Below are positions 35,718 to 44,984 of a DNA stretch of 64,000 nucleotides, piece by piece. Origin of the DNA: DATEKX01 sp963726785 (GTDB lineage Bacteria; Acidobacteriota; Blastocatellia; UBA7656); assembly GCA_963726785.1 (NCBI GenBank), contig CAVSDJ010000008.1, forward strand, positions 1,364,001 to 1,428,000, in the 5' to 3' direction. Both the position numbers and the translations under genes were made by a program. Under the pieces are notes generated by a model, which saw only the letters and a program-made list of their open reading frames with translations, ran no database searches and had not been told where the DNA came from. Each line of letters opens with the position of its first letter. The stretch's first letter is position 1.

Positions 35718-37803
35718 ATGGCGGAAAGACCATGAACTGCTCGAAGGGCTGGTGGAACTCCTGCTGCCTTATATGATGAAGTTGGAGAGGAAGGCTTTTC
35801 AAGGTCTGTCGGTCGAAAAAGCCGCCGAAAAGTTAAATCTGGCAGATGCCCGCCATCGGGCCTTTCTTCAGCAAGCGATGGCGGAATTGCGTAAAGATTT
35901 CGGATCAGCGAGAAAAGGGCGGGCTGATCTATACGACCTGTATGACGTTGCCTGGCTGACGCTACAGCATTATGAACAGGTGACGACCGGATACGGCGGC
36001 GCAGAAAGAATCCCTCTTGACGAAGCGACCCTCTGGCTGGCGTTCCCTGCCAATTGGGCCACAAGGAACCTGGAGGACTTTGCCAGCAATGAATTGATCT
36101 TCCTCTTCCTCAAAAAAATCACTTTCCACTTGCATGAGCCGATGTTAAAAAAATTACATGCGGCCATCATCGATTGCCCCGGCTTGCAAGCGAGCCGATG
36201 GGATACGCAAATCACCAATCGCTGCATTCACGAGGCCCACGCAATTATTTTTTTGCTTGGCACACACTCCACAGGAATGTCGGAGAGCGATGTCGAAGAG
36301 GTAAAAAAATTCAGAGAATACGGCCTGGAAAACAATGTTTTCTATGGCTACAACGCCAAGAGCGTCAGCAAGAAAATTGCCGTCGAGCGGCTCCTGCCGA
36401 ACGACCTGGCGCTCCTGCAAAAGGCAGGCTTTGAACTGACGCCCGAACAGTTTTCCATCTTCAACGCTTTGCTGGCCTGTCGGGTCAAACAATATAAGCT
36501 GAAGAAAGCCGGGGATCTCGATCCTGACACTATCCGCGCCTTGTCGAGAAAGGCGGGGTTAACGCTCGATTTGTCGCAACTGCCGACTAAGGGCGAAGAT
36601 AACATTGCCAATGCCGATTTGCTGATGACCAATGACATCCGGCAGGCTTACAATCAATTCACCACCCTGTTCGAAGTCAACCTGACCGATGAATTCCTGC
36701 GACAGGCCGAAGCAATCTCCAATTGGGAAGAAATGGTTCAAACAGCCTCCAGCTTCATGATCAGGCGGCGCGGCGAAGCCATCCTGCTGGATCGCGGCGC
36801 GCGGCAGTTGAAGCAGATACTGGAGCGCGTTGAAGGCGACCTGCGCGACCGCGAAATGCTTGCCGAACGGACACAGCAACAGGAAGAACAAGAGAAGGCC
36901 GATGCGGAGCGCGCCTTGCGGTTCGTTGACGTGCAGATCACAGAGATCAAACAGGAGGTCGTTCGGGATTTGCAGAATCGGTGGCAGCCAGCGCTGGCCG
37001 CCGATCTGCGCGCAGTGCTAAAAGATGCATCGGCTGAATTGCGAAGTTCGCTGACGACGGTGGTCAGACAGATGGAAAATCCGCGAGATTTAGGCGTTAA
37101 ACTGGCAAGCACCGCGACCGGCCTGTTAAGCCGCAAGCTGACCGGGTGGCAGTCTAATATCGCCAGCGACAGCAACCAAATCGTGCAGCAGATTCGCAAA
37201 GAAACCATTGAACCCGCTGAATCCAAGATCAAAGAACTCGCCGCCGATGTCAGCTTAAAATCGCCCGCGCTGCTCGGCGGCTTTTCGGTTATCATGGGCC
37301 GCCTGAAAGTCGATTTCGACATGGACGATGTCGCTGCCGCCCTGCAAAGCGCCATCCCGATCAGCCCGTTCACCGCCGCTGCGGACTGGACCGAAAATCT
37401 TCTTGACGAATTTGACCCGGCTGGCCTGGGCGCGTACTTCAAAATTCTGCGTAAAGAATATAACCAGAGCGTGCGCGACCGCCGAGATGAGTTTGCTGAT
37501 ATGATACCGGGATTGGTTGAAGCAATCCTTCAGCGAATCCTGCCGCTGGTGGAGCCATGCCTCGTCAACGAAGTTAAAGGACTGGTTGATAAAGTTTCGG
37601 CAGAGATCAGTCAAGCCGTGCACGACATACGCGAGATTTATAACCAGCGGTTGCAGCAACGGGAACTGGACTTTAAGAAATCGCTCGCCGAAAAGGCGCG
37701 TGTGGTGGCGGAAGCGACGGCGAATCGAGCCGTCATCGAAAGCTTTCAAGCGCGCGTCGAAGATTTCATCCGGCGTGCGCTTGAAAGCTTGATGAAAGGA
37801 TAA
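35683..37803 (+). CDS. Large dynamin-like GTPase A2, main part (frameshifted)
   Basis: This carries most of the second A-type GTPase. Real homology starts around 35700. It has G3 IIDCPGLQAS, then FLLGTHSTGMSES and FYGYNAKS in the G4 place, all aligning with the paralogue at 31477-33843 (VDCPGLQAS, FLLGTNGRGMS, FGYNAVQT). The tail is a long helical, charged region with RKLTGWQSNI and a Pro/Ala-rich stretch (FTAAADWTENLLDEFD). Without the first 100 residues it lacks the P-loop and could not bind GTP, so function depends on whether the frameshift is real. It ends six bases before the next gene, whose product is a CHAT protease. Confidence 0.72.
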   Translation: MTNMPQEYAEVEWRKDHELLEGLVELLLPYMMKLERKAFQGLSVEKAAEKLNLADARHRAFLQQAMAELRKDFGSARKGRADLYDLYDVAWLTLQHYEQVTTGYGGAERIPLDEATLWLAFPANWATRNLEDFASNELIFLFLKKITFHLHEPMLKKLHAAIIDCPGLQASRWDTQITNRCIHEAHAIIFLLGTHSTGMSESDVEEVKKFREYGLENNVFYGYNAKSVSKKIAVERLLPNDLALLQKAGFELTPEQFSIFNALLACRVKQYKLKKAGDLDPDTIRALSRKAGLTLDLSQLPTKGEDNIANADLLMTNDIRQAYNQFTTLFEVNLTDEFLRQAEAISNWEEMVQTASSFMIRRRGEAILLDRGARQLKQILERVEGDLRDREMLAERTQQQEEQEKADAERALRFVDVQITEIKQEVVRDLQNRWQPALAADLRAVLKDASAELRSSLTTVVRQMENPRDLGVKLASTATGLLSRKLTGWQSNIASDSNQIVQQIRKETIEPAESKIKELAADVSLKSPALLGGFSVIMGRLKVDFDMDDVAAALQSAIPISPFTAAADWTENLLDEFDPAGLGAYFKILRKEYNQSVRDRRDEFADMIPGLVEAILQRILPLVEPCLVNEVKGLVDKVSAEISQAVHDIREIYNQRLQQRELDFKKSLAEKARVVAEATANRAVIESFQARVEDFIRRALESLMKG

Positions 37804-37809
37804 TCCTTT

Positions 37810-40761
37810 ATGCCCAAGGCCTTTTTCGCTCGTCGCCGGGCGAGGTGCGGCGCGGCCCTGGGATTGAACTTTATGGAATTTCTAAAGCAGAACCTTTCAA
37901 CGGAAGAGGCATTAGCCAAGCTCGCTTTGGCGCACGAAATGGTTACTGACGAAAGTGGCAGCCGGTCAGAGAACATCGAACGTGCAATCAATCTTATTCT
38001 GGAAGCCCTTAACGTCATCACCTTTGAATCTGATTCACCAGCCTGGATGGCGGCCAATTTATTACTGGCTGCGGCATATATTGATCGGTCGAATGGCAGT
38101 CGTACGGAAAACTTTGCACAGGCGAGCCAGATTCTCAATAAAGTCATAGCCCTCGGTTATCAATATAACAACGAGAATGGCCTGGCTAATGCCTTGAGTA
38201 TCTTTGGGAACCTGCGATTCCGGCAATCATTGGAGCCTGACCTCGATAGAGTGGCAAAAATGAAAGAGGCCATAGGCGCTTATGAACAAGCCTTACAATA
38301 CTTCCATCAACTCCAGAATGGAGATGGAGAGGCACGCCAACATGTGCTTTTGGCCCAGTGTTATGCAATGCACGCTAAGGAAGATATTTTCAATTATCCC
38401 GGTAAGATTATCTATCATGCCGGGCAGGCTTTAACTTATTTCACTTATGAAAGAGATAAAATAATCTGGGCGCGTCTGATTTTACTTGAAGGAGCCGTTT
38501 ATGCCGAAACCTATTCAAGTGGCTTGGGAGAAAGATTGAAAACGGTTAGGGCAAATGTGGCAAAGGCCCTGTCTATTCTGGAATCTGCCGCCGGGTCGGT
38601 AATAGAGGTTAATCAAGATCTCCTACAATATGTCGCCGGGGGGATCATGGCCTCCGGCGGTGAAACCAATCCTGAAGTCACGAAAAAGCCGGATGAGGGG
38701 ATTCAAGAAACACTGTCAAATCCTTCACCGCAAGCGAGAATGATTGAGCATATGAGTGCGCTCAGAGCGATTGGCCTTAAGATTATGGCAGAGCGAACTT
38801 CCTTAGAAGATCGGGAAATAGAAGAAATGAAGGCAGCGCAGTCCCGCTTGACCTCGTTACTTGAAGAGCTTGATAAAGCAGGCCAGAAAACCGGCAGATC
38901 GGAATTAGAAGCACTGTCGAGAGTAATGGCCGATGAAATTGCAATCAGAGTTATATTTTCCGATTTGCTGGAAACTGTCCTTACACTGACCGTGTTTCCA
39001 AAAACCGGGCCCATCACCATTGAGAATCCGCGAGAACTTTTAGCCGATCATTTTGATGGTAACTTTGAACGATTAATGGGATATGCTTACCAACTGATTC
39101 CAGAAAAAGTCAGCGCCTTCAAGAAAGCAGTTGAAGAATCCATCGAGTTCGCGACAAACTTCTTAAACCAATTCCCCAAAGAAAGAGATCCGTCTACCTG
39201 GGCGCACTTAAAACTTGGTTTGGTAGAGCGCCATCTGCAACTGCTTCTCTGCTCAAATACTGAAGAAGAGCGGGCAGGGATAAGAAGACAAGCTGAGGAG
39301 TACTTCGCAAAGTCTTTCCATATTCTAAGAGCAAATACAAATCCCGCCATCCTTCGTAAGGTTTGTAGAGCCATCGGCACCTATCTGTTCTTTCACTATC
39401 AACGATGGCTCGAAGCCGCAAACCTTTACGATCTCGCCTTGCAAGCTCAGGAATCCATCTACAAAAACATCATCGGTCTGGAAGGGCAGAAGATAGAGTT
39501 AGAGGAAGTAGCGGATATGGACTTTAGCCTTGTGCTTAATCAAGCCTATGCGCTTTCACGTCTAGAGAAAGCCGATCAGGCCATAGCCGTTCTTGAGAAA
39601 TGGCGGGCGCGTCAACTGGCCGAACAGTTGCGAATAAACACATCGGCATTATCAGCCGCCGCCGGGGCGCAGGATTCAATTGTTCAACAGATAGCAACAC
39701 CTGTTCGGCCTCTCGTTTACCTGGTGGTGACCAGCCGGGGCAGCCTGACGCTTATCTCTCAAGGGGCCGTGCCGCCAATCGCCATCTGGAATGATGAATT
39801 AAGCAAAGGCAAGCTCCTTGCTTTGCTCCTTTCACCGGATGAAAGCGATTCTTATTACGACGGCATTGCAAATAAAAGCGCCAACTTCCTTCCGCAAATA
39901 CTCAACAAGATACTGCCAATATTAGGGCAGGCTTTAATGAAGCCGATAGCCGACAAACTTCAAGAATGGGGAGCGACACAAGTTGTTTTAATTCCTTGTG
40001 GACTGCTGACGACGCTTCCCCTACACGCTGCGCCATACGACGACGGGCGGTGCTTACTGATGAATTTCGATGTCAACTACGCTTACTCCGCGCAATCCTT
40101 TCATGCCGCCAGCCAGCGATTGAAAAGCTTTAGTAAAAAGCATTCCCGGTTGGTTGGCATCGCGAATACGAGGGGCGATTTGCCAGATGCCGAAGTGGAG
40201 CTTCACAACATCGCTTCAATATTTCTCCACAGCAACATTTCAATGTTTTCAGAAGCGTCCGTTACCGCTTTGCTTAAGGAGAGCGGCACCCGTGACAAGC
40301 TTATCGAAGCCCTGTCAGGAGCCACGCATCTGCACTTCGCCTGTCACGGCATTTTTTCTGATGCTCAACCGCTCGATTCCAAGCTATTGCTGGCCGCAGG
40401 TCAGGAATTGACCTTGCGCAACATCCTGTACGACCCAAAATTAAATGAGATAAAAAACTTGCGCCTGGTCGTCATGTCCGCCTGTCAGACGGCCTTGTCC
40501 GATTTTCAAAATCTCCCGGATGAAATGACCGGGCTGCCAGCGGGGTTTCTACAGAAGGGCGTTGTCGGTGTGGTCGGCACGTTGTGGCCGGTTGATGATT
40601 TGAGCACCTCACTATTGATGACCCGCTTTTATGAGCGTTTGCTTGAAGACCGGCAAGAAGTCGCGACCGCCTTGAGAGAAGCGCAGGTCTGGCTCTGCAA
40701 TCTTTCCTGGGACGAAAGCGACAAATTGATTCAGGAAAAGCTACGATTATCTGCTCGATGA
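37810..40761 (+). CDS. TPR-like CHAT protease 2
   Basis: This 983-residue protein has a helical, TPR-like N-terminal two thirds (for example NGLANALSIFGNLRFRQSLE, EAIGAYEQALQYFHQLQNG) and a C-terminal CHAT domain: LVYLVVTSRGSLTLIS, VVLIPCGLLTTLPLHAAPYD, HLHFACHGIFSDA with catalytic His at about 846 and VVMSACQTALSD with catalytic Cys at about 892, then GVVGTLWPVDDLSTSLLM. The frame ends at 40761, but a clean continuation in the next frame runs from about 40742 to a stop at 40868-40870 and encodes NPYYWAGFILVGV, the normal CHAT ending. A one-base shift near the AAAA at 40737-40740 is therefore likely. Start at 37810 or at ATG 37873. It is co-transcribed with the GTPases before it. Confidence 0.86.
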   Translation: MPKAFFARRRARCGAALGLNFMEFLKQNLSTEEALAKLALAHEMVTDESGSRSENIERAINLILEALNVITFESDSPAWMAANLLLAAAYIDRSNGSRTENFAQASQILNKVIALGYQYNNENGLANALSIFGNLRFRQSLEPDLDRVAKMKEAIGAYEQALQYFHQLQNGDGEARQHVLLAQCYAMHAKEDIFNYPGKIIYHAGQALTYFTYERDKIIWARLILLEGAVYAETYSSGLGERLKTVRANVAKALSILESAAGSVIEVNQDLLQYVAGGIMASGGETNPEVTKKPDEGIQETLSNPSPQARMIEHMSALRAIGLKIMAERTSLEDREIEEMKAAQSRLTSLLEELDKAGQKTGRSELEALSRVMADEIAIRVIFSDLLETVLTLTVFPKTGPITIENPRELLADHFDGNFERLMGYAYQLIPEKVSAFKKAVEESIEFATNFLNQFPKERDPSTWAHLKLGLVERHLQLLLCSNTEEERAGIRRQAEEYFAKSFHILRANTNPAILRKVCRAIGTYLFFHYQRWLEAANLYDLALQAQESIYKNIIGLEGQKIELEEVADMDFSLVLNQAYALSRLEKADQAIAVLEKWRARQLAEQLRINTSALSAAAGAQDSIVQQIATPVRPLVYLVVTSRGSLTLISQGAVPPIAIWNDELSKGKLLALLLSPDESDSYYDGIANKSANFLPQILNKILPILGQALMKPIADKLQEWGATQVVLIPCGLLTTLPLHAAPYDDGRCLLMNFDVNYAYSAQSFHAASQRLKSFSKKHSRLVGIANTRGDLPDAEVELHNIASIFLHSNISMFSEASVTALLKESGTRDKLIEALSGATHLHFACHGIFSDAQPLDSKLLLAAGQELTLRNILYDPKLNEIKNLRLVVMSACQTALSDFQNLPDEMTGLPAGFLQKGVVGVVGTLWPVDDLSTSLLMTRFYERLLEDRQEVATALREAQVWLCNLSWDESDKLIQEKLRLSAR

Positions 40762-40883
40762 TAGTCAGTCAAGAAATTTTAGCTTGCACTCCACCCAAGC
40801 AAGGTCAAAGCAAGAGCGCCCATACTCGAATCCCTACTATTGGGCCGGGTTTATTCTGGTCGGAGTTTAGATCTCCTCAATAG

Positions 40884-40934
40884 GTCTCACCCTTCTATCA
40901 AAAAGGCTCGTCAAACCAGCGGTGAGACGTTTTT
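40884..40934 (+). terminator. Possible terminator after CHAT gene 2
   Basis: GTCTCACC at 40884-40891 and GGTGAGAC at 40921-40928 form an 8-bp inverted repeat with a 29-base loop, followed by GTTTTT. It lies just after the restored stop of the CHAT gene at 40870. The long loop makes it weaker than a standard intrinsic terminator. Confidence 0.4.
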
Positions 40935-40971
40935 CGATTAATCGTCATTAGGATTGAGCGCAATAACGCGG

Positions 40972-40999
40972 CGTTTGGATGGCCGACGCCATCCAAACG
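40972..40999. repeat. Perfect 12-bp inverted repeat in a 270-base intergenic region
   Basis: CGTTTGGATGGC and GCCATCCAAACG are separated by the four bases CGAC. No T-run follows, so it is not a plain terminator. It lies about 145 bases before the tandem dynamin genes and could be an operator or an RNA hairpin in their leader. The rest of 40871-41142 shows no gene. Confidence 0.5.
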
Positions 41000-41142
41000 T
41001 GCACAGGAAATGATTACATTCGCTGCTGTGGTCGATGCAGGCAGTCGGAGCGGCGAAAACTTTACCAGTCGGAGTTCTCCCGCCAATCCCGGAGGTCTCT
41101 GCTGGCCCAACAACAGTCTGTGAAAGGAGCACACATATCCTC

Positions 41143-43230
41143 ATGTCCACTCAATATAGTCCGGAAACCGATGGCATCATCCATGATTTGGAGAAGGTCT
41201 CAAGAGCCCGCCAACAATTCGCCCAATATCTGACCGACATGGCCGAGATCATTGTCCGGTCGGAAAAGGATGGCGAACGAGCGTCGGGTAAGCTCGAATT
41301 GCAGATCGAGGTTGAAGATCTGAGTAAGGTGGGGGCAAGCTTGCGCGAAGGCCGTTTTCGCTTGCTGGTGCTTGGCGATATGAAGCGCGGCAAGAGCACT
41401 TTTCTTAACGCCTTAATCGGAGAAAAGCTTCTGCCCAGCGATGTCAACCCGTGCACAGCCCTGCTCACGGTCCTCCGCTATGGCGAAGAGAAGAACGTAA
41501 CGATCCACTTCAACGACGGCAAACAACCGCAGCCGCTTGACTTCGAGACGTTCAACACTTCCTATACGATCCTGCCCAACGAGGCGAAAAGGCTTGAGGA
41601 GGAATCGCAGCAGGCTTTTCCGGATGTCGATTACGCCGTGGTGCAGGCGCCGCTGTCGATTCTGGAAAAAGGCGTGGAGATCATTGACAGTCCCGGCCTC
41701 AATGATACGGAAGCGCGCAATGCGCTCTCGCTGGGCTACATCCGCGAATGCCACGCGATCCTCTTCGTTCTCAGCGCGACGACGCCTTTTACGCTCAATG
41801 AACGGCGCTATCTTGAGAACTATATTCAAGGTAAAGGGCTGACGGTCTTCTTCCTCATCAACATGTGGGATGATATTCAGCGCAGGCTCCTTGATGAGGA
41901 TGACCCGGTCAAAGTCCGGGAAGCCGAAGATCGTCTGCGACAGGTCTTCCGGGCCAATCTCGAAAAAGAGTGTCGGATTGACGGCAAAGACCTTTATAGT
42001 CAACGGGTATTTGAGATCTCCGCGCTCAAGGCATTGCGGGCGCGGTTGAGCAACCCGCCGCGCTCTATGGAAGGCAGCGGATTCACTGGCTTCGTGGATG
42101 CGCTCAATATCTTTCTGACGCGTGACCGCGCCCTAGTCGAGTTCGGTAAAGCCCGTCTGATGGCCGCCCAAGTTGGCAATCAGGTCAGCAACAAAGTATG
42201 GCAGCGTATCAAGCTGCTCGACGACAGCACGGAAGAGTTAAAGCAGAAGATCAATACCGTGCAGCCGGAGTTCGCCCGCCTGACAGAAATTCGTGACCAG
42301 TTCATTCAGGAGATCAACCTGAAGCGGGATGAGGTCGGTAACGAACTCGGTCAATCTTTCCAAACCTATTTCTCGCAGCTCGAAGCAAGTTTCGAAGCCG
42401 ACTTTACCCGCTACCAGCCAGAGATCAAGCTCCTCGATTTTTTGCAGAAGGATAAACGGCAGGCTTTCGAGTCCGAACTCAAGCGATCCTTCGAGCAGTA
42501 TATGAACGACAAGATTTGCGACTGGGGGCGCACGGCTGAATTGCGGCTGCAACAAACATTCAACGACCTGACTCAAAGCGCGGCTCAATATGCAGTGGAT
42601 TACACGGGAATAACCAACCGCATCACCGAGCAACTGACTGGCGAGCGGATTGCCAACAAGACTTCGAGGGCGAGTGTCGCGGAATCGCCCCTATGGCAAC
42701 GGGTCGCTGCCGGTGTGGCCGGAATCATGGGCGGCGATCTAACTGCCCCCTTGATGGCTACACAGGGTGTATTCAACTGGCAGCAGATCATTTTGAATAT
42801 GGTCGGCGCGATAACCGCAGCGTTGATCCTGCACGGTTTCTTCGGCATCATACTCGGCCCCATCGGCTTGACCTTGCTGGGCATGGGTTTGGGGACAATG
42901 TCAGCGGGAAAGGCCAAAAAGAAGTTTCTGGAAACCATAAAGCAAGAGATGCACAAATCACTGCCCGCCGAAGCCGCCGCAGGCAACAATCTGATCTATC
43001 AGAATATCATCCGATTATTCACCGGCTACGGCAGCGAGGTGAGTGAGCGTATCAATAATGACATCACCTCGCGCAAGGCCGAACTCGATAACCTGCTCGC
43101 GCAGAAAGAATCTCGCGAGATTGATCGAAAGAAGGAAGTCGCGCGGCTTCAGAATCTGGATGCGGGCGTTCGCACGCAGCGCGAGAATATCGAAACCGCC
43201 TATGACGCCCTGTTGGGCAATACCCAGTGA
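41143..43230 (+). CDS. Dynamin-like GTPase B1 with membrane-insertion segment
   Basis: This 695-residue bacterial dynamin-like protein has G1 GDMKRGKST at residues 78-86, G2-like NPCTALLTV, G3 EIIDSPGLND and G4 FLINMWDD, so all GTP-binding motifs are present. A hydrophobic stretch at about 545-585 (NMVGAITAALILHGFFGIIL, then GPIGLTLLGMGLG) matches the paddle that inserts in membranes in this family, with helical stalk segments on either side. I chose the ATG at 41143 (MSTQYSPET) because AAAGGAG stands upstream and homology begins there; the frame is open further 5'. The next gene is a second dynamin 25 bases downstream. Paired bacterial dynamins fuse, tether or protect membranes, in some cases during phage attack. 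Confidence 0.88.
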   Translation: MSTQYSPETDGIIHDLEKVSRARQQFAQYLTDMAEIIVRSEKDGERASGKLELQIEVEDLSKVGASLREGRFRLLVLGDMKRGKSTFLNALIGEKLLPSDVNPCTALLTVLRYGEEKNVTIHFNDGKQPQPLDFETFNTSYTILPNEAKRLEEESQQAFPDVDYAVVQAPLSILEKGVEIIDSPGLNDTEARNALSLGYIRECHAILFVLSATTPFTLNERRYLENYIQGKGLTVFFLINMWDDIQRRLLDEDDPVKVREAEDRLRQVFRANLEKECRIDGKDLYSQRVFEISALKALRARLSNPPRSMEGSGFTGFVDALNIFLTRDRALVEFGKARLMAAQVGNQVSNKVWQRIKLLDDSTEELKQKINTVQPEFARLTEIRDQFIQEINLKRDEVGNELGQSFQTYFSQLEASFEADFTRYQPEIKLLDFLQKDKRQAFESELKRSFEQYMNDKICDWGRTAELRLQQTFNDLTQSAAQYAVDYTGITNRITEQLTGERIANKTSRASVAESPLWQRVAAGVAGIMGGDLTAPLMATQGVFNWQQIILNMVGAITAALILHGFFGIILGPIGLTLLGMGLGTMSAGKAKKKFLETIKQEMHKSLPAEAAAGNNLIYQNIIRLFTGYGSEVSERINNDITSRKAELDNLLAQKESREIDRKKEVARLQNLDAGVRTQRENIETAYDALLGNTQ

Positions 43231-43255
43231 AGCTCCGCACGGGAAGGAGGCGCTA

Positions 43256-44920
43256 ATGAAGCCGATCTACGATACCCTCGATCAGGCAGCCAGTCTGCTC
43301 AACGGCAACCACGCTGAAATCCGGCAGCGGCTTACGGTTATCAACGAACATGCGGGAGGGCCGGAACTGCGCGTCGCAGTCTTCGGCCCGTTCAATCAAG
43401 GCAAATCCACGCTCTTGAACGCGTTGCTCGGCAGCCAGTCACTGCCGATTGACATCGTGCCGACAACCGGCTCCGTTATCGTTATCCGTTACGGAGCCGC
43501 CCTTGAATCCCTCATCAGACTGAAAGATGGCCGCTGCTTACAGGAACCGGGAACGGCTCTGCTCAAAAACTTCGCCGTGCTCGATCAAGCGCGTCGCATG
43601 CGCGGTGACGTTGCTTACGCCGAGGTACGCTGCCCACATCCGCTGCTTGAGAATCAGATTACACTCATCGATCTGCCCGGAACCAATGACCAGATGGAGC
43701 AGGAAGAGTTAGTCCAGCGCGAGCTTTTGACCGCTGATCTGGTAATCCAACTGCTCGACGCACGCAAACTCTTTACCCTGGAAGAGCAAACGAAGCTCAA
43801 CAAGTGGCTGCTCGAAAGAGGCATCACCAATGTGATTTTTGTCATCAATTTTCTCAACCTGTTGGAAGTCGAGGATCAAAAAAAAGTCTGGCAGCGCGCC
43901 CTCATGGCGATTGAAGGAATGCGGTTGGGCTCCCCGCCCGAGTCCCGCCTCTTCCGTGTCGATGCGTTGCCTGCGTTGCGGGCGCAGTTGAAGGGCGACA
44001 CAGAGATGTTTCGGTCAACGGGACTGACAGGGTTTTATGTTGCGCTCAAACAAGCGCTCGAACAGACTGCGCGACACCGACAAAAGTATCGCCTGCCACG
44101 ATTAATCGTCCTGGCATCAAAGATTCGTCAAGCTCTTCACGATGAACGCGAATCAACGCAGACGCGGTTGAATGAGTTGGAGAGTCGCAGGTCGAACAGC
44201 CACGCCGCACTCGCGAGCAAGGCGTCGGTTCTCAGACAACGCTTTGCCGACAGCCTGAACGCCTTTCGCTTATGGCTGGATTACAGCAGCTTGCTCACTG
44301 CCTACCAGAGCGATTTAGTCGGAGCCCTGCGCCGTAATGAGTTCGCTGGCTGGCAAAGGCAAACGCTTCAGACTCAGGTCGCGCGTCGTCAGGAATCGCT
44401 TCGCTTGATTGTGGGAGAGGTCACAAGACTGCTCAATGGCGGACCTTCTCCGACTCTTCAGCTCGCTTGGCCGCCGTCGCCGACAGTGGCTTCGGTTGCA
44501 CCGCCCCGCGCCGCCGATCAGGGCGGCGCGGTCGGGGGATCAATGTCCAGAGGGGTAGCGGCGGGGCTTGCCTTCGGCTCGGTATTTCCCGGAATCGGCC
44601 ACCTCGCAGGCGCAATCGGCGGGGCGATTGTCGGAGGGATCGCAGGCGCGTTCAAGAAGAGCGCAGAAGAGGAGGACTATGCGCGGCGATTGGCGCAATA
44701 TGAATTGAACGTACAAGCCGCTTATCAATCGGCGGCCTCGGCTTATTTGCGCACATTCAGTATTGAGGCGGCAGCGGCGCTCGCTAATTATGAAAATGCG
44801 TATCGACAGGAGGCTGAAGTTCCGGCTTCGCTGCCATCCCCGGAAGAGGTGCAACTGAAGAAGCGGCTTAACCAGTTGACCGCGGCGATCAACTCTCTGA
44901 GCCGGGAACTGACCTCATAA
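43256..44920 (+). CDS. Dynamin-like GTPase B2 with Gly-rich membrane segment
   Basis: This 554-residue protein is the partner of the preceding dynamin. G1 is GPFNQGKST (residues 44-52), followed by G2-like VPTTGSVIV, G3 LIDLPGTND and VIFVINFLN at the G4 position. After a coiled-coil region a glycine/alanine-rich hydrophobic segment at about 435-470 (AAGLAFGSVFPGIGHLAGAI, then GGAIVGGIAGAF) probably contacts membrane. The start at 43256 follows a strong GGAAGGAGG site; the upstream extension in the same frame belongs to the previous gene's shadow. Tandem unequal dynamins usually form hetero-oligomers, as in the known paired bacterial DLPs. Confidence 0.86.
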   Translation: MKPIYDTLDQAASLLNGNHAEIRQRLTVINEHAGGPELRVAVFGPFNQGKSTLLNALLGSQSLPIDIVPTTGSVIVIRYGAALESLIRLKDGRCLQEPGTALLKNFAVLDQARRMRGDVAYAEVRCPHPLLENQITLIDLPGTNDQMEQEELVQRELLTADLVIQLLDARKLFTLEEQTKLNKWLLERGITNVIFVINFLNLLEVEDQKKVWQRALMAIEGMRLGSPPESRLFRVDALPALRAQLKGDTEMFRSTGLTGFYVALKQALEQTARHRQKYRLPRLIVLASKIRQALHDERESTQTRLNELESRRSNSHAALASKASVLRQRFADSLNAFRLWLDYSSLLTAYQSDLVGALRRNEFAGWQRQTLQTQVARRQESLRLIVGEVTRLLNGGPSPTLQLAWPPSPTVASVAPPRAADQGGAVGGSMSRGVAAGLAFGSVFPGIGHLAGAIGGAIVGGIAGAFKKSAEEEDYARRLAQYELNVQAAYQSAASAYLRTFSIEAAAALANYENAYRQEAEVPASLPSPEEVQLKKRLNQLTAAINSLSRELTS

Positions 44921-44984
44921 TCACTGTCAGGTGCTTGCAGCCTGACAAAACCGTCAATCAATTACTGTCAAATCAAGGAAGAAC

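Noticed and set aside
36738..37442. Minus-strand open frames inside the GTPase and CHAT genes
   Set aside because: Serine/arginine-rich antisense translations without motifs; the plus-strand proteins carry clear GTPase or CHAT motifs.
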